Assembly: GCF_004168285.1 (NCBI RefSeq) | Contig: NZ_SEWF01000036.1 | Span: forward strand, 1-62,895 | Reading direction: 5' to 3' | DNA: 62,895 bases | Source of the DNA: Emticicia agri | GTDB lineage: Bacteria > Bacteroidota > Bacteroidia > Cytophagales > Spirosomataceae | Shown here: positions 43,688 through 52,399 of the stretch, piece by piece | How positions within the stretch are numbered: the first letter of the stretch is position 1 | Layout of the letters: each line of letters opens with the position of its first letter | The notes under the pieces: generated by a model | The model's input: only the letters and a program-made list of their open reading frames with translations | Told to the model about the DNA's origin: nothing | The model's database searches: none | Made by a program: the position numbers and the translations under genes

Positions 43688-43963
43688 ATGAAAACATTAC
43701 AACTATTGGCTTTGTCGCCTGCGCTGATGTACAATGCCCGATTCCTGAACTTTTTTCTGAATCCTGGTGATGGTACCTCTTACAACGGTGGTGAAGTGGA
43801 CGATGAAGACGTGCTGGAAGATGAAAATCTGGAAGATGAAGACCTACCCGATGAAGCCCCACCCAAAGAAGATGGCGGTATCAGCTATGTAGCCGATGAC
43901 AGTAAAACTCCACCCGAAAGAGAAGAAAGTAATTTTGAACCTAATAATATGGATGAGAAATAG
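43688..43963 (+). CDS. Small acidic protein
   Basis: Starting at the ATG at 43688 this is a 91-residue protein. A short hydrophobic head (LQLLALSPALMYNARFLNFF) precedes a long run of Asp and Glu (DDEDVLEDENLEDEDLPDEA) and then PPKEDGGISY. It looks disordered and highly negative, and could bind a basic partner or metal. It has no recognised family. A longer frame to 43550 exists but would cover the hairpin before it, so it is rejected. A bidirectional hairpin (43965-43995) separates it from the next gene. Confidence 0.5.
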   Translation: MKTLQLLALSPALMYNARFLNFFLNPGDGTSYNGGEVDDEDVLEDENLEDEDLPDEAPPKEDGGISYVADDSKTPPEREESNFEPNNMDEK

Positions 43964-43964
43964 A

Positions 43965-43995
43965 AATACGTGTAATGCCCCACATTACACGTATT
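43965..43995. terminator. Bidirectional hairpin terminator
   Basis: AATACGTGTAATG and CATTACACGTATT form a perfect 13-bp stem with a 5-nt loop, flanked by A- and T-rich bases on both sides. It lies between convergent genes and can end both. Confidence 0.75.
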
Positions 43996-44005
43996 AAAAA
44001 ACTCT

Positions 44006-45640
44006 TTATTTCATCAACCTACGCTCTACCGCTTCCAGACGAGCCGTTAAATCTGTTTTCAGCACTTTGTTTTGTTTTTTCAGTTCTTCTACTTCTTTGG
44101 CTAATTGCTGAATGGCGCTGATACCTAACATCGAGAGTGCTTCATAGTCAACCGTTCTGAAATCTTTTACTTCACGGCCATACACAAATAGCTTCTCACT
44201 TTCGTAAAGCCAGTTGTTCAGGGTAAAACTCTTATCTTTTACAGATTCGATGATAGTCGTAACCTCCCCATGAACAGGGTGAATAACTTTTATTTTATCA
44301 CCTGCTTTCAGTTGATAATCTTTTGCCAGCACAACAGTCAGGCGTTTTTGCGTTGCATCGTAAGCTGTTTTTTCGGCAAGGCTATAAATATCAGGGATAA
44401 TTGAGGTGATTTGCTTCACTGCCTCAGGATATACTGCTTCTACTTCTTGTGCAATCACTTTCTTGAATAACTGGTTGCCCATACCCACCTCATCTTTATA
44501 GCGGTAGTCTGTAATTTTTAATTGAAGCAATAGCGCCAGATCTTTGGCTGCATCAGAAACCCCTACAATATTTTTGATGCGTACGTCTGACGAAGTTACG
44601 CTCTGAGAAGAAACAAAACTACCTTTGGTAACAATATTATGATTGGCAAGAATACTGACATCATAATTACCGTTACCTAAATTGTGTATTTCTGAATCAG
44701 TACTATGATTAAAATATTTGTTGGATTGCAAATTTATTTTCCCATTCAGGCCCTGGCCAACATGCAAAGGGGCATCAGGCGAATTTAACCCACCTATACC
44801 CACATTCCCGTTTTTTAGTACCGTAAGGGCATTGTGTCCGCTATTAACTGTAAAACCGTCGCCCACCATAAACAAAGCATCGGTGGCATCAGCATTATTA
44901 TAACCTATTACAGTAGCATAGGCACTGTTTGTGTGAGTATAGTAGCCTAAAGCTGTTGAGTAATTTCCGCTTGCAATTGTATTATAGCCCATAGCTGTCG
45001 AAAAGGTTGCCGTCGCACTTGTTTCTGCACCCAATGCAGTTGAATACGCCCCCGTGGCTTTGGTTTTTATCCCCAAGGCAGTTGAATAGGCCCCTTTGGC
45101 TTCGGTCTGGGTACCTAAAGCTAACGAATAATTACCACTCGCCTCAGTAGTATTACCGATAGCTACTGCCACTATGCCCGAAGCTAATGTGTTAAACCCT
45201 AATGCCATTGAATTTTGTCCGACTTTATCAAGGTTCCATGCTACCCCCGGATTAGAAACAGTTCCGGCTCTCAGGGCTGCTTTTTGGGGATACCAGATAA
45301 ATTTTGTACCGAAGCCGGAGGTATCAGCACCGAATAAAACGGTTTTCCCTTCTCTTACATGCAAAGGAGCCACAGGTGTGGTAGTACCTATACCTACATT
45401 ACCTGTATTGGCATTATGAATAGCAGTACCATTGGCAGCCCAGCCACCGCCTGCCGCAGCATTGGTAACCGGTATCCAGTTGGTGCCGTTCCAGTATTTG
45501 AGTTGATTAGTATTTTTATCGTAAACAATAGAACCCTTGTCAGGGTCTGCGGGGTTACCCGGCTCTAACGTGATAGATTGTGCCATTGCCCCAAACGAGA
45601 GCATAAGCATAATGGATAAAAAGATTAATACCGTTTTCAT
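44006..45640 (-). CDS. Tail-fibre-like surface protein with YadA-type head repeats and S74 domain
   Basis: A 544-residue protein with a signal peptide (MKTVLIFLSIMLMLSFGAMA, then Q). The N-terminal module holds SITLEPGNPADPDKGSIVYD, then YWNGTNWIPVT. Residues about 145-250 are about seven YadA/Hep-head-type repeats (SMALGFNTLASG, YSTALGAETSAT, YSTALGYYTHTN). The C-terminus is an S74 intramolecular chaperone with SSDVRIKNIVG (Ser and Asp of the autocleavage site) and a final coiled coil. It should trimerise, then release its chaperone. Such proteins occur in phages and as bacterial surface proteins; with its signal peptide this one is exported. Confidence 0.8.
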   Translation of the reverse strand: MKTVLIFLSIMLMLSFGAMAQSITLEPGNPADPDKGSIVYDKNTNQLKYWNGTNWIPVTNAAAGGGWAANGTAIHNANTGNVGIGTTTPVAPLHVREGKTVLFGADTSGFGTKFIWYPQKAALRAGTVSNPGVAWNLDKVGQNSMALGFNTLASGIVAVAIGNTTEASGNYSLALGTQTEAKGAYSTALGIKTKATGAYSTALGAETSATATFSTAMGYNTIASGNYSTALGYYTHTNSAYATVIGYNNADATDALFMVGDGFTVNSGHNALTVLKNGNVGIGGLNSPDAPLHVGQGLNGKINLQSNKYFNHSTDSEIHNLGNGNYDVSILANHNIVTKGSFVSSQSVTSSDVRIKNIVGVSDAAKDLALLLQLKITDYRYKDEVGMGNQLFKKVIAQEVEAVYPEAVKQITSIIPDIYSLAEKTAYDATQKRLTVVLAKDYQLKAGDKIKVIHPVHGEVTTIIESVKDKSFTLNNWLYESEKLFVYGREVKDFRTVDYEALSMLGISAIQQLAKEVEELKKQNKVLKTDLTARLEAVERRLMK

Positions 45641-45875
45641 AAGAAGATGTTAAATAATAGCTTTTCTTGAGATGTAAAAAACGGTTGCAATGATAATGAA
45701 AGGATAGGCGCAGAAGTCAAAAACACTTCAATAACTGCTCATAATTTTATCGGTTGGACACACGAAAAATTTACTTGTACCACCCGATAAAAGAATGAAA
45801 AAATGCTTGTTTTTTGACAGAAAGAGGGTAAGAGAAGTAGAAATTGTCTAACATTTTTATTTAACTTCTAAAATG

Positions 45876-45896
45876 TCAGCGAATAGAATTCGCTGA
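45876..45896 (-). terminator. Hairpin, probable terminator of the SDR-AraC operon
   Basis: TCAGCGAAT and ATTCGCTGA form a short stem about 95 bases past the AraC stop, in an AT-rich region that otherwise shows no gene (45641-45989). A related AGCGAATGGAATTC block lies at 49194-49208. Confidence 0.45.
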
Positions 45897-45989
45897 AAAT
45901 AATGTTAGATAAGTTCATAATAGGCAAAAGTACCTGCAAAAACAAAAAAGGTAAAGAAAACAGTATTTGCTGAACCATTTCCATTCCCA

Positions 45990-46910
45990 TCAATTAAAAG
46001 AGGCCCTGAATTCGAGCGGGGTAACCCGTGTTTTGCTTTTAAAGAGTTTATTGAACGACTGTGCATATTCAAAGCCGAGATAATAGGCTATTTCACCAAC
46101 GGTCATGCTCGACGAGGTCAGCATAGATTTTGCTTTTTCAATGAGTTTATTGTGAATATGCTGCTGGGTGTTTTGTCCGGTCAGGTTACGCAATAAATCG
46201 CTCAGGTAATTGGGCGAAAGATGCAGTTGGTCAGAAATAAATTTTACTGTCGGTAAACCCTGTTCTTCTATTTGGCCACCGTTAAAATAATCGTCTAAAA
46301 TCTCTTCTAACTTTATCAGTAAATCGTGGCTCACGTGCCTGCGGGTAATAAACTGACGGTTATAAAACCGATTGGCATAATTTAACAAAAGCGACAGGTG
46401 CGACAGAATAATTTCCTGACTGAAATTATCTATATTGGCGTGGTATTCCTCATGAATATTTTCCAACAATCGCTCTATCATTTTTTCTTCTTTGGGCGAC
46501 AGGTGCAGAGCTTCGTTGACGGCATAATGAAAAAAGCCATATATCTTTATCTGCTTTTCTAACACGTGCCCCCTCAGAAAATCAGGGTGGATACTGATAG
46601 ACCACCCCGTTGACGGCATTTCATCGTCGGCATTCCAGCTTAGCAACTGGTCAGGTGCAAAAAAAGACATCATGCCCTGGTTATAGTCAAAGTTGTTTTG
46701 CCCGTATTTAGTCTGGCAGGTGCATTTACGTTTAATGGCAATGGCATAAAACTTATTCATAAAAGCACCTGTTTCTCTGGTAGTAGGGCCTGACGATTCT
46801 TCAAATCTGGCAATACTTACCAGCGGGTGCTGCGGTTTTGGCAAACCCATTAACTCATGCTGAAGTGCAATGGTATCAATGGTAAATAAAGTTTTAGCTT
46901 TGGTTTTCAT
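45990..46910 (-). CDS. AraC family transcriptional regulator
   Basis: A 306-residue protein with two C-terminal helix-turn-helix units: VKFISDQLHLSPNYLSDLLR, then SMTVGEIAYYLGFEYAQSF and the closing FKSKTRVTPLEFR, as in AraC/XylS regulators. The N-terminal 190 residues form a ligand-binding cupin-like part. It overlaps the upstream SDR gene by four bases, so it probably controls that gene. A small aldehyde or phenol could be the ligand, but this is inference from the SDR partner. Confidence 0.88.
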   Translation of the reverse strand: MKTKAKTLFTIDTIALQHELMGLPKPQHPLVSIARFEESSGPTTRETGAFMNKFYAIAIKRKCTCQTKYGQNNFDYNQGMMSFFAPDQLLSWNADDEMPSTGWSISIHPDFLRGHVLEKQIKIYGFFHYAVNEALHLSPKEEKMIERLLENIHEEYHANIDNFSQEIILSHLSLLLNYANRFYNRQFITRRHVSHDLLIKLEEILDDYFNGGQIEEQGLPTVKFISDQLHLSPNYLSDLLRNLTGQNTQQHIHNKLIEKAKSMLTSSSMTVGEIAYYLGFEYAQSFNKLFKSKTRVTPLEFRASFN

Positions 46911-47716
46911 ACGTAAGAGTATCCCTTTTGAAAGGTAGAACGTGCACCTTTAGCAATAAATTTCGCAATTACCGAATTTGGCAACAAAGCCCCTAATTTA
47001 ACCCCTATTCTGTTGGTCAAACCCGATATGACTACTATTTTTTGGCTTTTCATTCCCTTCATGGCTTCGTCGGCCACCATGTCGGGGGTTTGTATATTGG
47101 CTTTGCCAAGCAAGGCTTTTTTATCGGATTCGTTAATGTTGGCTGTTTCAAAAAATTTAGTCTCGGTAGCCCCCGGACACAACAACATAATACGGATATT
47201 AAACGGACGGTTTTCTTCTGCCAGCGCCTCTGTAAACGATTTTACAAATGCTTTGCTTGCGGCATAAGCTGCCATAAAAGGTGCAGGCATAAAGGCCGCC
47301 ATAGAAGCCACATTGATAATAGTACCGCTGTTACGCTCACGCATTTGTTTCAGGTAATGATGTGTGAGCGAAACCACCGCCATCATATTCAGTTGCATCA
47401 TGCCCAGTTCGTTGGCAAGGTTCAGTTGCGTAAAATCGCCTGCGGTTCCAATTCCGGCATTGTTAATCAGACATGCTACGGTCAGTTTACGCTTTTCTGT
47501 TTCTTCTACTATCCTTAAATCTGCCTGCGGTTGCGATAAATCAATGGCGATGTATTGCACCGAAACACCATATTTATGGCTCAATGTGGTACTCAATTCT
47601 TTAAGTTTGGATTCTGAGCGTGCCACCAGCACAAGGTTGTGTTTTTCGGCTGCCAGCCTGTCGGCCCAGGCCTCACCTATTCCGCTTGATGCCCCTGTAA
47701 GCAAGGTAACTTTCAT
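46907..47716 (-). CDS. SDR family oxidoreductase
   Basis: A 269-residue classical short-chain dehydrogenase. The NAD(P) loop is TGASSGIGEAWADRLA, the structural NNAG motif is in CLINNAGIGTAG, the catalytic Ser is in INVASMAAFMP, and the YxxxK pair is in MAAYAASKAFVKS. The C-terminal part ends ARSTFQKGYSYV without a membrane anchor. It is translationally coupled (ATGA) to the AraC gene that follows. Substrate is unknown. Confidence 0.92.
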   Translation of the reverse strand: MKVTLLTGASSGIGEAWADRLAAEKHNLVLVARSESKLKELSTTLSHKYGVSVQYIAIDLSQPQADLRIVEETEKRKLTVACLINNAGIGTAGDFTQLNLANELGMMQLNMMAVVSLTHHYLKQMRERNSGTIINVASMAAFMPAPFMAAYAASKAFVKSFTEALAEENRPFNIRIMLLCPGATETKFFETANINESDKKALLGKANIQTPDMVADEAMKGMKSQKIVVISGLTNRIGVKLGALLPNSVIAKFIAKGARSTFQKGYSYV

Positions 47717-47860
47717 ATTTTTTGTCTGTATTTAATAATAGCACAAAGGTCTTACAGACAAGCCACATAAAAGTATCCAAACCCCTGCGTGTTGTAGCCG
47801 AATTACGGAAATTGAGAAACAGAACTATAGAAGAGACTACAATGGTTTCAGAAACAGGCT

Positions 47861-49072
47861 TTATTTCCGGCGTTTTTCTATATCAGGCAAAAAGCCAGTC
47901 AGAATCCCGATCAAGGGCAGATACGAACATACATCAAACATATAGCTGATACTGGTATGGTCGGCTAAAGTACCCAGCAAAGCAGAGCCAAGGCCACCCA
48001 TGCCAAAAGCCAGTCCAAAGAAAAGGCCGGAAATCATGCCTACTTTGCCCGGCATTAGTTCCTGGGCATACACTAAAATCGCCGAAAATGCCGATGAGAT
48101 AAGTAACCCGATAAATACAGCCAATACAGGCGTATAAAACAGATTGGCATAAGGCAACAGCAAAGTAAAGGGTGCAGCCCCTAAAATAGAAATCCAGATA
48201 ATATATTTTCGTCCGAATCGGTCGCCCAGCGGGCCTCCGGCAAAAGTACCTACGGCAATGGCTGCCAGAAAGATAAATAACTGAATCTGTGCATCTTTTA
48301 CGCTTAACTGAAATTTATCCATCAGGTAAAAAGTATAATAACTGGTCATACCTGCCATATAGAAAAACTTCGAAAACATCAGTAAAATCAGAATAAACAT
48401 AGACACCAGAATGCGGTTGCGACTTAATCCGGTGCTTACCTCCTGCACGGTTTTATTGGCTTTGGGCAAGGCCACGGTTTTATACCAGTTGCCTATATTA
48501 TACAATAAAACAATACCCATAAGCGCAAAAATGCCAAACCACATCACACTATGCTGACCATAAGGCACTACCAACAAAGCAGCTAATAAAGGCCCCAAGG
48601 CGCTCCCTGCGTTACCCCCCAACTGAAATATGGCCTGCGCCAGCCCACGTTTACCTCCGGATGCCAGATAGGCCACCCGTGAAGAATCGGGATGAAAAAT
48701 AGACGACCCTACGCCTATCAGACTAACCGCAAACAGAATCCAGTAAAAATCAGAGGCATAAGCCAGATTTACGAGCCCAACCAAAGAAATAGCCATTCCA
48801 ACAGCTAAAGAAAAAGGCTTCGGATAACGGTCGGTATAAAGCCCCACAAACGGTTGAAGAATAGAGGCAGTCAGCTGATACGCCAGCGTAACAATGCCAA
48901 TTTCGGAGAAACTGAGGTGAAAACTCTCCTTGATTAACGGATATATAGCCGGAATAATAGCCTGAATCATATCGTTGAGCAAGTGAGCAAAGCTAATCGA
49001 ATACAATACCGAATAGACTGTCTGCTGCACAAGCCCGGACTGGGGTGTGGTGGTTGGTTTGGTTACGTTCAT
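47861..49072 (-). CDS. MFS transporter, fosmidomycin-resistance (Fsr) type
   Basis: From the ATG at 49072 this is 403 residues with about 12 TM helices. It opens with SISFAHLLNDMIQAIIPAIY and has FVGLYTDRYPKPFSL, then GVGSSIFHPDSSRVA, the HP[ED]ASR box typical of the Fsr group, and PLGDRFGRKYIIW as the second-half loop. It probably exports a small drug-like or sugar phosphonate compound. The TATCTTTG box at 49080-49087 lies between this start and the ORF start at 49102, so the later Met is chosen and the mRNA may be almost leaderless. Confidence 0.85.
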   Translation of the reverse strand: MNVTKPTTTPQSGLVQQTVYSVLYSISFAHLLNDMIQAIIPAIYPLIKESFHLSFSEIGIVTLAYQLTASILQPFVGLYTDRYPKPFSLAVGMAISLVGLVNLAYASDFYWILFAVSLIGVGSSIFHPDSSRVAYLASGGKRGLAQAIFQLGGNAGSALGPLLAALLVVPYGQHSVMWFGIFALMGIVLLYNIGNWYKTVALPKANKTVQEVSTGLSRNRILVSMFILILLMFSKFFYMAGMTSYYTFYLMDKFQLSVKDAQIQLFIFLAAIAVGTFAGGPLGDRFGRKYIIWISILGAAPFTLLLPYANLFYTPVLAVFIGLLISSAFSAILVYAQELMPGKVGMISGLFFGLAFGMGGLGSALLGTLADHTSISYMFDVCSYLPLIGILTGFLPDIEKRRK

Positions 49073-49079
49073 CGGATAA

Positions 49080-49087
49080 CAAAGATA
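49080..49087 (-). promoter_or_regulatory. Promoter -7 box TATCTTTG with TTG at 20 nt
   Basis: On the minus strand TTG, 20 bases, then TATCTTTG matches the Bacteroidota promoter with normal spacing. It ends 7 nt before the ATG at 49072, so the transcript would begin at or near that start. Confidence 0.6.
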
Positions 49088-49189
49088 GACCTCATTCGCC
49101 AAACCGACAAATAATGGTGATTAAAATGTGGTTTCAACTGCTTAGAGTTCTGTAGAGTTTACTATCAGACTTGTTTAATAATATTCTAA

Positions 49190-49266
49190 GTAACAGCGAA
49201 TGGAATTCACCGCCTAAGATAACAACGGAATTATCATCTTACAGGCGCAGACTGAAGTCTGCACAT
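49190..49266. repeat. Intergenic hairpin-rich element
   Basis: GAATTCACCGCCTAAGAT, then ATCATCTTACAGGCG and GCAGACTGAAGTCTGC, form two overlapping pairings. The gap 49103-49656 contains this, the repeat pair at 49395-49481 and no gene. Confidence 0.5.
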
Positions 49267-49394
49267 AACATAAAAATTACTATATATAAAATATTTTTGA
49301 AATCAAGTTCTATTCTACAATGCGTTAATTCTACATTTATTGGGCAAAATTAAAGTGTAATATCTCTATTATAACTCTTAGTCGGAATATTTCC

Positions 49395-49481
49395 AAGTCC
49401 CAGAGGGACGATATATCGGCGGCCGCCGCGCGGTAGAAAAAACAGCAAAATTAACCCCTAAGTCCTGTAGGGACGATATAT
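49395..49481 (+). repeat. Tandem copies of AAGTCC-n-AGGGACGATATAT
   Basis: AAGTCCCAGAGGGACGATAT (49395 on) and AAGTCCTGTAGGGACGATAT (49460 on) are direct copies. GTCCC/GGGAC within each is a short inverted repeat. GGCGGCCGCCGCGCGG lies just after the first. Similar GTCCC-AGGGAC repeats are frequent in Bacteroidota genomes; function is unknown. Confidence 0.65.
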
Positions 49482-49656
49482 TAATGGCTCTATATTTACT
49501 TCACCCAACGAGTTGACTATCTATCAAAAACCCGCTAATAACCATTCAGCCAAATCCCTCATTCCTTACACTTCATCAATCTTCCCATACAGTTTATCAA
49601 CTCTCAAAAAAAACGTTAGTGTGCTAGTATAATTTCATCGAAAAATTCAGTAACCG

Positions 49657-52086
49657 ATGAAAACGCTATTGCTATTACTTACTACTTTCAGTTCACTAAC
49701 CGCTTGGGGGCAAATCACGGGCCGGGTAACTACTCCAAAAAATGAAGCCGTACCATTTGCCAATATTGTATTGCTTGCCGCGCAGGACTCAACCATTGTT
49801 ACAGGCACAGCCACCGATGAAAACGGAAATTTTCATTTAAATCCCAACAAAACAGGCACTTTTCTGCTACGTATCAGCAGTATCGGCTTTCGTACCTACC
49901 AGTCTGAAAACTTTAGCTTTCATTACTCATCTATTCACATCCCTCCTGTTACTTTAACCGAAGAAAACAATGCGCTGAACGAAGTATCAGTTTCTGCAAA
50001 AAAAGAACTGATTCAGCAAACCCCTATGGGCAAGGTAATCAATATTCAAAGCAGCCTCCTGACTAAAGGAAGCAATGCCCTGCAAGTATTAGAGCGGCTG
50101 CCGGGTGTTATATCCGACCGACGCAACAATCAGTTCAGTCTGAACGGACAAAGTGGGGTAACTATTCTGTTTAATGGACGCAGAGTACCAATGTCGATGG
50201 AAGAACTCATGAACCTGCTTGAAAGTACCGTAGCCGATAACATTGAAAAAATAGAACTGATTACCTCCCCTACCGCCCGGTACGATTCTGAAGGAGGAGC
50301 AGGCATCATCAATATTATATTCAAAAAGAACGAAAACGAGGGTACCCGACTCAATCTCTCAGCTACAGCAGGCTATGGCTATCGGGAAAAAGCACTTGCG
50401 GCTGCAAGTTTATCGCATGGGTTCAAAAAAGCGAATCTCAATGTTTCATACTCTTTCGGGCATAACCATGATTACTCAGGATATAAGGGAAATGGTACTT
50501 CCAATTTTCCGTTTATGGGTGGGTATAACAGTACTATTTTCGGAGGACTAACCGACCGTTTGCAGCAGGTACATAACCTCAATGTACTGGCCGAGTTCCG
50601 GCCTACTGCTAAAACCTCTTTTGGTGCAGAATTATCGTTGGCATCAGGCAAAACCCATAACCTTGTAGAAATCATCGGCGACCGTATCATGCCCGATGGC
50701 AGTTTTCTGGGGTCAAGGGGTTTGTCAGAGGGCACCAATCAGCGGCAGAATTTTATTTCATCGGCTTATCTTTACCACAAACTAAGCCCCAAAGCACAGC
50801 TAAACCTTGATTTGAGTTATATAGGTTATGCAAACAATAGCCCAAACCTCATTACATTCAGGTATTTCGACCGGGATGGCAACAATATCCCTCCTACTAA
50901 TCCTATCTTCAATTATGGGAATCGGGGGCAAAGCCATTCTACCATTCATGTAGGAGTTTTTAAAGCTGACTATTCGTTGCAAGTCAACCCGAAAACACAA
51001 ATTGAACTGGGTATCAAAGGCAGTTATACTTCTAATGCCAACGATAGTAATGTAGAACGCAAAGTAAGCGATGTATGGGAAATTGACCCACGCACGCAAA
51101 GCGCCATCAGCGGACAAGAGAAAATATTAGCGGCTTACTCCCAATTCCGTTTTCTGCTCAACCCAAAATCTAACCTTCATGCAGGTTTGCGCTACGAATA
51201 CTGGCAACGAGACATTACTATCTATAAAGATGGCTTTACCATTGCCGGGCTTTTCCCTTCGTTGCTTTATACCCATACTGTCAACAGCAAAACCAACTTT
51301 AATTTGAGTTACAACCGTCGTATCACCCGACCTGCTTATACTGATTTAATCTCTAACCTTTTTTACAATGATGCCACTTTTGTTTTTTCAGGCAATCCGC
51401 TACTAAAACCCACTATTACCAATGTACTGAAAGCCGAACTGAATAAAAACGGCTATAACATGGGGCTATCGCTCCAATACGACATGCATCCGATTCTGCG
51501 CTATCAGATAACTGCCAACCCACAAAACGATATTGGTGTTTCTTCACCTCAGAACCTTGATTATCAGAAAAGCATCAATCTTTTTATCAACGCACCTTTT
51601 CAATTGGCTTCGTGGTGGAAAATCACTTTGGTTAGTACTACCGCATTGCGCCGTTATAGAATTTCTTATAGCCTCAATCCGGCAGAAAAAACCTACCTTT
51701 TTCAGAACCTGAACTTTACCCAGCACATTACATTGCCCCGTAATTTTGAAATTGAAATTTCAGGCTGGCAGAACTTCCCGTTTTTTGATGGAGCCAATCG
51801 GTTGAATGGTTTTGGTGTAGTCAATCTGGGCATTGCCAAAAAACTCAGAAACGACAAAGGTACTTTTCAGTTATCACTGCCCGATGTTTTCCAGACCACC
51901 TCTTACTATACCCATATAGGTATCATGACCCCGATTGCTTTCCATATCAGAAGTGAGTCAAACTTCAAAGACGAAACAGCACTATATAGAGTCATTAAAC
52001 TTACCTATTCCAGAAGTTTTGGCAAAAATACCCGCAACATCAGCCGGAGCAACGAAGATGAAGAACGGGAAAGGGTAAGAAAATGA
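49657..52086 (+). CDS. TonB-dependent receptor family outer membrane protein
   Basis: An 809-residue outer membrane protein. Signal peptide to about residue 18; a CarboxypepD_reg-like domain (ITGRVTTPKNEAVPFANIVL, about 20-100); a plug with PGVISDRRNNQFSLNGQSG and TSPTARYDSEGGAGIINI (about 145-230); and a long barrel (FNLSYNRRITRPAYTDLI). This is the OMP_b-brl_3 subgroup, which often lacks a classical C-terminal TonB-type end and has no paired SusD gene. None is adjacent here. Cargo is unknown. Confidence 0.88.
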   Translation: MKTLLLLLTTFSSLTAWGQITGRVTTPKNEAVPFANIVLLAAQDSTIVTGTATDENGNFHLNPNKTGTFLLRISSIGFRTYQSENFSFHYSSIHIPPVTLTEENNALNEVSVSAKKELIQQTPMGKVINIQSSLLTKGSNALQVLERLPGVISDRRNNQFSLNGQSGVTILFNGRRVPMSMEELMNLLESTVADNIEKIELITSPTARYDSEGGAGIINIIFKKNENEGTRLNLSATAGYGYREKALAAASLSHGFKKANLNVSYSFGHNHDYSGYKGNGTSNFPFMGGYNSTIFGGLTDRLQQVHNLNVLAEFRPTAKTSFGAELSLASGKTHNLVEIIGDRIMPDGSFLGSRGLSEGTNQRQNFISSAYLYHKLSPKAQLNLDLSYIGYANNSPNLITFRYFDRDGNNIPPTNPIFNYGNRGQSHSTIHVGVFKADYSLQVNPKTQIELGIKGSYTSNANDSNVERKVSDVWEIDPRTQSAISGQEKILAAYSQFRFLLNPKSNLHAGLRYEYWQRDITIYKDGFTIAGLFPSLLYTHTVNSKTNFNLSYNRRITRPAYTDLISNLFYNDATFVFSGNPLLKPTITNVLKAELNKNGYNMGLSLQYDMHPILRYQITANPQNDIGVSSPQNLDYQKSINLFINAPFQLASWWKITLVSTTALRRYRISYSLNPAEKTYLFQNLNFTQHITLPRNFEIEISGWQNFPFFDGANRLNGFGVVNLGIAKKLRNDKGTFQLSLPDVFQTTSYYTHIGIMTPIAFHIRSESNFKDETALYRVIKLTYSRSFGKNTRNISRSNEDEERERVRK

Positions 52087-52237
52087 GGGTTTCACTTACC
52101 ACAGAATCATAACTTATTTATTATCAGTACTTTATGCACAAAAAAGGAGAATTCCTGCAACCACTCAGTAAATTTCCCTACCACTCAATAAGAATACGCT
52201 ATACTTTTCCCGATTTCTGCTATAAATTTATCGCCGC

Positions 52238-52259
52238 AACCAGCCCTCTATGGCTGGTT
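52238..52259 (+). terminator. Hairpin terminator after the TonB receptor
   Basis: AACCAGCC and GGCTGGTT form a stem followed by TTGCTTTTATTATT. It lies 151 bases past the stop, in the otherwise gene-free stretch 52087-52399. Confidence 0.6.
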
Positions 52260-52399
52260 TTGCTTTTATTATTCATCACTTACAGGCTGAATAACAATTA
52301 CTCTTTCATTATTTAAACCCTGTTTACACATAAGTTTCTGCAATAAAATGCCCTTTAAAACTGAATTTACTGTAATTACAAATTTTTATATTTTAGACC

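Noticed and set aside
49171-49353. A 60-residue frame in the gap before the TonB receptor
   Set aside because: It crosses the hairpin element at 49190-49266 and has no family-like sequence.
52134-52316. A 60-residue frame with a hydrophobic end
   Set aside because: It spans the terminator hairpin at 52238-52259, where the hydrophobic stretch comes from the T-rich tail.
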